Of a stretch of 38,224 nt of DNA, positions 17,169-24,116 are shown one piece after another. This stretch comes from an uncultured Bacteroidales bacterium (GTDB lineage Bacteria; Bacteroidota; Bacteroidia; Bacteroidales; UBA932): NCBI GenBank assembly GCA_947253655.1, contig CAMYAE010000021.1, positions 1-38,224 of the forward strand, given 5' to 3'. Positions within the stretch are counted from its first letter, which is position 1. Each line of letters opens with the position of its first letter. A program made the translations under genes and the position numbers. A model generated the notes under the pieces. That model made no database searches, was not told the origin of the DNA, and saw only the letters and a program-made list of their open reading frames with translations.

Positions 17169-18266
17169 ATGCAGACCGCTATTGTCATATTGAATTGGAA
17201 TACAAAGGAATACCTTAAAAGATTTCTTCCCTGTGTCATTGCATATTCTGCGGGAGCAGATGTGATAGTTGCCGACAATGCCTCAAATGACGGGTCTATA
17301 GAGTTGTTGGACAGAGACTTCCCGGAAATCCGAAAAATAAGGTTCGACAGGAACTACGGCTTTACCGGCGGATACAACAAGGCTTTCGAGGCCATTAAAG
17401 ACGAGGGGTATGAGTATTATCTGCTGCTGAATACGGATATTGAAGTTCCGGACGGCTGGCTATCCCCTCTCGTGGAATTTATGGACTCTCATCCGGAATG
17501 CGGGGCCTGCTCGCCCAAACTGCACGCCTTTCAAGACAGGGACAGATTTGAATATGCAGGAGCTGCAGGAGGCTTCATAGACAAATTCGGCTTTCCTTTC
17601 TGCCGTGGAAGGGTTATGAATATGGTGGAGAGGGATTATGGTCAATACGACAATGGGGCAAAGCAGTTGTTCTGGGGTACAGGTGCCTGTCTTATGGTGA
17701 GAAGCGTCCTTTTCCACGAATGCGGAGGCCTGGACAACAGGTTTTTCGCTCACATGGAGGAGATTGATTTTTGCTGGAGGCTTCAGCTTGCAGGCCACAA
17801 GATATATGTAGTTCCCGATTCGGTGGTATGGCATCTTGGGGGCGGCACCTTACCGGTAAGTTCACCTTGGAAACTCCAGCTGAACTACAGGAACAACCTC
17901 CTGATGCTGCAGAACAACCTATCCAGATCCTACGCCCTGGAAATGTACAGGAATGGTCGGAGCATAAAGAAAGCAGCTCGTTCAGGAAGAATTAAAGCCA
18001 GGGCCGTAATTACCGTGAGAATGCTGATAGACGGGTGCACTGCCATAGTTTATCTGCTGACCGCGAAGCCCGCTTATTTTAAGTCCGTATTCCTTGCGCA
18101 CAACGAATACAGACAATTGGGAAATATTGTGCATCAAGAGGATATTGAAAGATACCTGTCTCTCCACGGCAACAAGGCCGAAATAGTAGGCTGGTACAGG
18201 AAATCCATAGTAGCACGTGCTGTTATATTGAAAAAAGGAATCTGGAAAACGATTCATAAATTATAG
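17169..18266 (+). CDS. Family 2 glycosyltransferase
   Basis: This 365-residue GT-A glycosyltransferase has the nucleotide-sugar binding ADNASNDGS motif (35-43), the metal-binding DxD-type LNTDIEV (87-93), WGTGACLMVR (169-178) and the acceptor-site HMEEIDFCWR (195-204). It resembles rhamnosyltransferase-like GT2 enzymes that extend cell-surface glycans on the cytoplasmic side of the inner membrane; the C-terminus has a weakly hydrophobic stretch but no clear transmembrane domain. I chose the ATG at 17169 (MQTAIVILNWN); a TTG at 17157 is in frame but gives a non-typical start. No other polysaccharide genes are adjacent, so the acceptor is unknown. Confidence 0.88.
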   Translation: MQTAIVILNWNTKEYLKRFLPCVIAYSAGADVIVADNASNDGSIELLDRDFPEIRKIRFDRNYGFTGGYNKAFEAIKDEGYEYYLLLNTDIEVPDGWLSPLVEFMDSHPECGACSPKLHAFQDRDRFEYAGAAGGFIDKFGFPFCRGRVMNMVERDYGQYDNGAKQLFWGTGACLMVRSVLFHECGGLDNRFFAHMEEIDFCWRLQLAGHKIYVVPDSVVWHLGGGTLPVSSPWKLQLNYRNNLLMLQNNLSRSYALEMYRNGRSIKKAARSGRIKARAVITVRMLIDGCTAIVYLLTAKPAYFKSVFLAHNEYRQLGNIVHQEDIERYLSLHGNKAEIVGWYRKSIVARAVILKKGIWKTIHKL

Positions 18267-18277
18267 GAGGCTATAAA

Positions 18278-19636
18278 ATGCGTATAGTTATTGAAGGAGC
18301 AGGAGAGGTTGGCTCTCATTTGGCAAAAATGCTTAGCAATGAGGCCAATGAGATAACGGTGATAGATGAAGACGAGACCCGGCTGCAAAGATTAGGGGCA
18401 ACAACCGACTTGATTACAGTTGTAGGACCTTCGTCCTGCATAAGGTCGCTGAAACGGGCAAATGTAGACAAGGCCGATATTTTCATTGCCGTCAATCCTT
18501 ATACCAAGCAAGACGTCAATATAGTCAGTGCCCTGATTGCCAAGAAATTAGGGTGCCATAAAGTCTGCGCCAGAATAGATGATGAAGAATATCTGCAATA
18601 TGAAAACAAATATATTTTTGCAGATATGGGAATAGACCTGATGTTCTATCCGGAGAAGATTGCCGCGAACGAAATAACGGAGCTGCTGAAACGCACAGGC
18701 TCCACTGAATCAATGGATTTCGCCCACGGGAAATTGCAGATTGCTGTCTTCAAATTGGAAGAAGACTCCCCTCTTTTAGATATGAAGCTTGCGGAGTTCA
18801 CCGCAGCCATATCGAAAGACGACCTCCAATTCAGGGTGGTAGCCATTTCAAGAGGCAATACGACGCTGATTCCAAAATTCGACACAAAATTCAAATATCA
18901 CGACCTTGTTTTCATCATTACCAAGAGAGAAGCCATGGATTCGCTCATGACTTTCCTTGGCAAGGGCAATATTGAGGTAAACAATGTAATGATTCTTGGA
19001 GGCAGCTCTGTCGGGGAAATGGTGGCGAAAAGCATCAGCCGTCAAATCGATGCCGTGAAGCTTATTGACACGGACAAGGACAGGTGCATGGAACTGAAAG
19101 AGAACACCGATGACAATGTGATTGTGATTAATGGGGACGGCAGGAATTCGGATTTTCTTGTTGGTGAGAACATAAAGGACTATGATGCCTTTGTGGCCGT
19201 GACGGGCAACGATGAAGCCAATATTCTCGCCTGTGTCGTAGCAAAAAAATTCGGGGTGAGCCGTACTGTAGCAGAGGTCGAGAATATAGAATACATAAAG
19301 CTGGCAGAGGACATGGGTGTAGATGCTGTTATCAACAAGAAATTGCTGACAGCAGGCAAGATATTCAGGATGACGCTTAGCAGCAAGGTGCGTTTCATAA
19401 AGTATATGAGCGGAACAAAGGCTGAGGTGCTGGAATATATAGTGGCTCCCGGAAGCCGGATTACCCTCTGCCCTCTGAAAGATATGGGATTTCCTGCCAA
19501 TGCCGTGATAGGAGGGTTAATCAGGGGGAACGAGTCCATGATAGCAATCGGCGAGACTCATATAGAAGCCTATGACAGAGTGGCGGTGTTCGCACTACCG
19601 GAAGCTGTCAAGGAGGTGGATAAATTTTTCAGATAA
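18278..19636 (+). CDS. trkA: Trk system potassium uptake regulatory protein TrkA
   Basis: The 452-residue protein is a tandem of two RCK units. The first Rossmann fold begins with G7-A-G-E-V-G12 and has VIDEDETR at the end of the second strand; the second begins with GGSSVG (241-246) and LIDTDKDR (262-269). Each is followed by a TrkA_C domain (about 150-215 and 370-450). TrkA binds NAD(H)/ATP and gates the TrkH potassium channel from the cytoplasm. A good AGGAGG (18265-18270) overlaps the stop of the upstream gene and lies 7 nt before the ATG. TrkH, often adjacent in Bacteroidetes, is not in the window. Confidence 0.95.
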   Translation: MRIVIEGAGEVGSHLAKMLSNEANEITVIDEDETRLQRLGATTDLITVVGPSSCIRSLKRANVDKADIFIAVNPYTKQDVNIVSALIAKKLGCHKVCARIDDEEYLQYENKYIFADMGIDLMFYPEKIAANEITELLKRTGSTESMDFAHGKLQIAVFKLEEDSPLLDMKLAEFTAAISKDDLQFRVVAISRGNTTLIPKFDTKFKYHDLVFIITKREAMDSLMTFLGKGNIEVNNVMILGGSSVGEMVAKSISRQIDAVKLIDTDKDRCMELKENTDDNVIVINGDGRNSDFLVGENIKDYDAFVAVTGNDEANILACVVAKKFGVSRTVAEVENIEYIKLAEDMGVDAVINKKLLTAGKIFRMTLSSKVRFIKYMSGTKAEVLEYIVAPGSRITLCPLKDMGFPANAVIGGLIRGNESMIAIGETHIEAYDRVAVFALPEAVKEVDKFFR

Positions 19637-19641
19637 AGAAT

Positions 19642-21417
19642 ATGCCAAGCTATCTCCAGATTGAAAACATATCCAAATCATACGGTCCGAAAGTCCTGTT
19701 CGAGAATATAGGCTTCAATATAAATGAGGGCGACAAGATTGCCCTTATAGCCCCTAACGGCACCGGCAAGACCTCCTTGCTGAAAATTATTGCAGGAAAG
19801 GACAGCTCGGATTCCGGCGGAAAAATCACTTTCCTCAAAGACATCCGGATTGCCTTTCTGGAACAGGAATATGACTTCGATCCGGAGAAAAGCATATTTG
19901 AGCAGTTGATGTCCTCCTACACCGATTCCGGAGGACACGCCAATTCGGAACACCGTTTCCAATATGAGTTGAGGGTCAAGCAGTTCTTGTCGAACTTTGG
20001 GCTTGAAGACAAAGACAAGCGAATGTGCCTCCTGTCAGGCGGAGAAGTAAAGCGGGTTGCATTGACGCAAATGCTCGCCGGCGAAGCTGATTTCTTTATA
20101 ATGGACGAGCCCACCAACCACCTTGACATAGATGCGATAGAATTTCTTGAAAACTACTTCAAACGCTCACGCTGCACTCTATTGATGGTGACCCACGACA
20201 GATATTTTCTCGACAGGGTATGCAACACTGTGATTGAAATGGATCGCGGTGCCATATACACCTATAAAGGAGATTATGAAAATTATCTGGAGAAGCGTCA
20301 GGAAAGGATAGAGAATTTCAATGCAGAAACCGATAAGGTGAAAAATATCCTCAGACGGGAGCTGGAATGGATGAGAAGCACCCCATGTGCACGTTCCGGC
20401 AAGGCGAAATACCGTAAAGACGCTTTCTATGAGTTGCAGGAACGTGCCGGACAAGCTTACAATGCCAAGAGTGTGGATATGGGCGATATGGGCACAGGAT
20501 CGAGACTCGGCACAAAGATAATAAACTGCAAGTCATTGGGTTTCAGGTATGGGGACAAAATCCTTTTCAAAGACTTCACATACAATTTTCAAAGATATGA
20601 GAGAGTAGGGATTGTCGGGAAGAACGGTGCCGGCAAGTCCACTTTCTTAAATCTGATAACAGGTGAAGATTACGGTGAAGACGGCATAATGACAGGAAGT
20701 ATTGACAGAGGGGAATCTCTGGAAATAGGCTATTATCATCAGAGCGGCATGGCCTTCGATGAGGGACAGACTGTGTTGGAAACGGTCAATGACACAAGGC
20801 TGCTGAACATGTTCCTCTTCCCGCACGACATGCTGAACAATAAGGTCGCAACTCTTTCGGGAGGAGAAAAGCGGAGGCTCTACCTGCTGACCGTCCTAAT
20901 GAAGAATCCCAATCTACTTATACTCGACGAGCCGACCAATGACCTGGATATAGTGACCCTGAATATCCTTGAAGAGTATCTACTCGCCTATAAGGGCTCA
21001 CTAATAATAGTCTCACACGACAGGCATTTTCTGGACAGACTTGCAGATCATCTTTTTATTTTTTTAGGAGACGGAAAGATAAAGGACTTCATCGGTAAAT
21101 TCAGTGAATATCGGGAATATATTAAGGCCTACGAGACAAAGCTGAAAGAGACTCAGGGCAAAGAAAAGACGGTCTCCGCCAAATCCGAAAGGAAGACGGA
21201 GACCAAAAGAAAATTGTCTTACAAGGAGCAGAGGGAACTCGAGCAGCTTGAAAAGGATATAGAAACTCTCTGTGAGGAGAAATCAGTCCTTGAAAAAATA
21301 ATGAACGACAGTTCGTTGCCTTATGAGAAGTTGCATGAGGCTTCATCCAAATATGGAGAAATCTCGGACGCCATAGAAGAAAAAGAGCTGCGTTGGATTG
21401 AACTTTCTGATATTTAG
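19642..21417 (+). CDS. uup: ABC-F family ATPase, Uup type
   Basis: This 591-residue soluble protein has two ABC ATPase cassettes: Walker A APNGTGKT (37-44) and GKNGAGKST (326-334), signatures LSGGE (131-135 and 405-409), and Walker B/catalytic MDEPTNHLD (154-162) and LDEPTNDLD (428-436). The inter-domain linker contains the ARSGKAK element (250-256) of Uup/EttA-like proteins. The last 70 residues form a Lys/Glu-rich coiled coil, the DNA- or RNA-binding tail characteristic of Uup. ABC-F proteins act on the ribosome E-site; Uup also influences transposon excision and ribosome assembly. It is the last gene of the nine-gene plus-strand run; I see no convincing terminator after it (21418-21508). 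Confidence 0.93.
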   Translation: MPSYLQIENISKSYGPKVLFENIGFNINEGDKIALIAPNGTGKTSLLKIIAGKDSSDSGGKITFLKDIRIAFLEQEYDFDPEKSIFEQLMSSYTDSGGHANSEHRFQYELRVKQFLSNFGLEDKDKRMCLLSGGEVKRVALTQMLAGEADFFIMDEPTNHLDIDAIEFLENYFKRSRCTLLMVTHDRYFLDRVCNTVIEMDRGAIYTYKGDYENYLEKRQERIENFNAETDKVKNILRRELEWMRSTPCARSGKAKYRKDAFYELQERAGQAYNAKSVDMGDMGTGSRLGTKIINCKSLGFRYGDKILFKDFTYNFQRYERVGIVGKNGAGKSTFLNLITGEDYGEDGIMTGSIDRGESLEIGYYHQSGMAFDEGQTVLETVNDTRLLNMFLFPHDMLNNKVATLSGGEKRRLYLLTVLMKNPNLLILDEPTNDLDIVTLNILEEYLLAYKGSLIIVSHDRHFLDRLADHLFIFLGDGKIKDFIGKFSEYREYIKAYETKLKETQGKEKTVSAKSERKTETKRKLSYKEQRELEQLEKDIETLCEEKSVLEKIMNDSSLPYEKLHEASSKYGEISDAIEEKELRWIELSDI

Positions 21418-21508
21418 CGGTTTCACCTTTATTGTCTCCCAGAAAACCAATAAAAAAGCCAAAAATTATTCTTGCGGTCAGAATGAAGAAAGGTCACGTT
21501 TCCAATTT

Positions 21509-21892
21509 CTAAATAAGACCGTCTAGTGCCGATTCATCGACCTTACCGAACCATTCTCCGAGTTTGGCCTTGGCATTTTCCTTGACCTGCGGTGTAACAT
21601 TCTTTGCAATCTCATAGAGCACCCAAGTTAAGACGGCGAGATCATCGGTATAGCCAACCACAGGAATCCAGTCGGGAATAATATCGAGAGGCAGGATGAA
21701 ATATCCCAGAGCTCCAATTATCTTAAGCCTGTCCCCTTGTGGGGTCATCGGGTCTTTCATCACATAATAGAGCAGCAGGGCCGCATAAACCAGTTTTATT
21801 CCAGCACGTTTTGCAACCCGGACAACTTTAGTCCAGAATCTATCCTCGTTGTAATGCTTCTCGTATTTTTCAATGTCTTTCGGTGCTTCCAT
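21509..21892 (-). CDS. DUF1232/YkvA family membrane protein
   Basis: The 127-residue protein contains the DUF1232 hallmark (about residues 60-95): IGALGYFILPLDIIPDWIPV, followed by GYTDDLAVL, which forms a hydrophobic hairpin. An additional hydrophobic segment lies at 31-45. Family function is unknown and an inner-membrane location is predicted. It starts 4 nt after the metallophosphoesterase-GDPD gene, so it is probably the last gene of the SusCD operon. Whether it takes part in the same pathway is unclear; DUF1232 genes occur in many contexts. Confidence 0.9.
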   Translation of the reverse strand: MEAPKDIEKYEKHYNEDRFWTKVVRVAKRAGIKLVYAALLLYYVMKDPMTPQGDRLKIIGALGYFILPLDIIPDWIPVVGYTDDLAVLTWVLYEIAKNVTPQVKENAKAKLGEWFGKVDESALDGLI

Positions 21893-21896
21893 AATA

Positions 21897-24116
21897 TCAG
21901 TATCCCCTCGTTATATTCAGCAGGCGGTCCGGATAATTTGTTATAAGGGCATCAACACCGAGGCCGATCATCCTCTTCATCTCTGCCGGATCATCGCATG
22001 TCCACGGCACTATTCTGATGCCATTCTCGTGGCATTTCTGTACAAGAGCCTCATCAACTGCCTTATAATTGGGACTCCACCAGACAGGCTTGAAATTGAG
22101 CAGGCCCATAATGGCGTCATAATCCGTTTCGGTATCTGTCAGGTATGACAATGCAAGTTCAGGGTATTTTTCGTGCATATAGTTAAGTGCCCTTGCATCA
22201 AAGCACTGCACCACAAGCCTACTGCCTAAATCCTTGGAAAGAAGAAGCTCTACGCATCTGTCCACGAACTCATGATATTCCGGCCAGTTTCGCCCCTCGC
22301 CCTTGCCCTGCGTACTCTTGATTTCTATATTATATCTCATCGGCGACAAACCGTTTTCCCTGACATAATTTTCCACAAAATCTATCAGGTCAGAGGCCAA
22401 AGGCTTAACTTCGGCTATAGTTTTCTTATCAGGCCAGACCGTACTTTGCCTCAGCCCCACGTCATATTTTACGATAGAGTCATAAGGCATTGTGTACAGA
22501 TACTCCTTTGGGTCTTCCTTTCTGATTTCAGTGCCATCGGGCCTGGTAGAATACCGAGGATGAAAATATCTGTCGTGCGACACAACCACCTTGCCGTCCT
22601 TGCTCACCTGGAGATCCATTTCAAGGGTGTTCACCCCAAGATCAATAGCATTCTTCATTGCCGACAAAGTGTTTTCCGGCATAAGACCTGCTCCCCCTCT
22701 ATGAGCCTGGACATCAAGTTGCCTTGAAAGGTCGACATTATATGTCCAACGCAGTCCGAAACGGCTTCTGACCTCGACTGTCACCGTTCCGGCATATTGG
22801 TCAGGCACAGCGGCAAAATAATGGATATTCGGCTTTGGCTTCTTATAACCCGGTATTTCTTTCCCTTTATATGCTTCATTTATTTCCCGTATATAAATAG
22901 GATCGACTTCCAAAACCTGATCCATTCTTCCCATATCCTTTCCGTCCTGATACCATTTTACAGTCCATTCCGGATCATAGTCCCAAATATTTGCCACAAC
23001 AGCATTAGGATGAGCCTTGCATTGACCGGGGGCAATAATATTGATCTGGAAATCCTCACTGAAATCAATCGGATGCAGAACCCATGACAGGACACCGTCA
23101 CGAGACTTGAATATTTCATATCCTCTCGGGGCACCGTCCCTGCACCACTTGGTCATCCACCAGGCCCCGCAAATGCTCGGAGCATTGTGATCCATTATCA
23201 GGTCGGAAATCTTGATGTTGTTCTGTATATGAGTATGTCCGCTCAAAAAGTCCACCTTCCTACCTTTCAACAGGCCGACAAGCTCCTCTCCCCTTTCAAT
23301 ATAGGCTTTCCTCCACCACTCATAGAGAGGAGAATGGCCGGCGATATAGATGTGGGTTGGTTCAGGCACATATTGAAGCAATCCGTGCACGAAAGCCAAT
23401 TCTTCTTCGGAATAGCCCTCCTTGTACTTCTTGTCAGTGTCGTAAATGATGTTCTTCAAGCCAATCACAAGGTCTCCGCCAAGATAAAAAGCATAATTAT
23501 ACGGGCCGAAACTTTCGCAATACTTCCTCGCCGCCTCTTTCCCAGACAAAACCTTGTCAAAATCATGGTTGCCTATCACAGCATAGAAAGGTATGCCTGT
23601 AGAACTGATTGCAGCCTTGTACTCCCGATGTATATCCATTACATCCCATGCAATATCCCCAAGGGCAATCCCTGCAGCCGGACCGTCAATCCTCGCCTTG
23701 GTCGCCTGAGCCCTAAGGTCTTTCAGAGGAGCTCCACAGAACTTCTTGAAATGCTTCGCATTCTGCATCTGAGGATCAGACACCGAAAACAAAGTATAGT
23801 CCCAAGAGTCGGAGGTCTTTGCAAGATTGAAGCTGAAATATTTGCGACCCTCCGCCTTAAGATAGAATTCGGGAGCACCTGAACTGAAATCGGCCACATA
23901 GCCGGCAGGCGTCACGACAGACACAAACCAGGCGTCGTCTTTAATGTCGAACTTAAACTTCCCTGCGGCATCTGTCTTTGTAAAATTCACACCGTCGGTG
24001 ACAATAACCCCCTTTAGAGGAAGCCCCTCGCACCTCACACTGCCCTTGACCTTACGAGCCTGGAGCGGATATGCGAGAAGCAATACCCCAAAGAGAACAA
24101 TTATTAATTTTTTCAT
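21897..24116 (-). CDS. Metallophosphoesterase-GDPD fusion, exported
   Basis: This 739-residue protein joins two phosphodiesterase modules. After a signal peptide (1-20) comes a MetallophosN-like beta domain (22-100), then a calcineurin-like core with motifs D114-P-Q116, GD (153-154), GNHD (182-185), GHS (260-262) and GHTH (293-296), and a MetallophosC-like beta domain (350-465). The C-terminal third is a glycerophosphodiester phosphodiesterase: HRGG (472-475), PEN (480-482), E499 and D501 in LEMDLQ, H514 in SHDRY and E598/K600 in NIEIKS, all of the GDPD catalytic set. GDPDs hydrolyse deacylated phospholipid head groups to glycerol-3-phosphate and an alcohol. Location should be periplasmic. 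Its ATG overlaps the stop of the BACON gene by 1 nt. Motif I is D-x-Q instead of D-x-H, a variant known in some phosphoesterases. Confidence 0.92.
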   Translation of the reverse strand: MKKLIIVLFGVLLLAYPLQARKVKGSVRCEGLPLKGVIVTDGVNFTKTDAAGKFKFDIKDDAWFVSVVTPAGYVADFSSGAPEFYLKAEGRKYFSFNLAKTSDSWDYTLFSVSDPQMQNAKHFKKFCGAPLKDLRAQATKARIDGPAAGIALGDIAWDVMDIHREYKAAISSTGIPFYAVIGNHDFDKVLSGKEAARKYCESFGPYNYAFYLGGDLVIGLKNIIYDTDKKYKEGYSEEELAFVHGLLQYVPEPTHIYIAGHSPLYEWWRKAYIERGEELVGLLKGRKVDFLSGHTHIQNNIKISDLIMDHNAPSICGAWWMTKWCRDGAPRGYEIFKSRDGVLSWVLHPIDFSEDFQINIIAPGQCKAHPNAVVANIWDYDPEWTVKWYQDGKDMGRMDQVLEVDPIYIREINEAYKGKEIPGYKKPKPNIHYFAAVPDQYAGTVTVEVRSRFGLRWTYNVDLSRQLDVQAHRGGAGLMPENTLSAMKNAIDLGVNTLEMDLQVSKDGKVVVSHDRYFHPRYSTRPDGTEIRKEDPKEYLYTMPYDSIVKYDVGLRQSTVWPDKKTIAEVKPLASDLIDFVENYVRENGLSPMRYNIEIKSTQGKGEGRNWPEYHEFVDRCVELLLSKDLGSRLVVQCFDARALNYMHEKYPELALSYLTDTETDYDAIMGLLNFKPVWWSPNYKAVDEALVQKCHENGIRIVPWTCDDPAEMKRMIGLGVDALITNYPDRLLNITRGY

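Noticed and set aside
21418..21508. A terminator between the converging uup and DUF1232 genes
   Set aside because: I could not find a stem with a good loop and T-tract; only weak imperfect pairing of GGTTTCACC-like and GGTCACGTTTCC-like sequence is present.
23187..23882. 231-aa plus-strand open frame
   Set aside because: It lies opposite the metallophosphoesterase-GDPD gene, whose metal motifs are all in the minus-strand frame.
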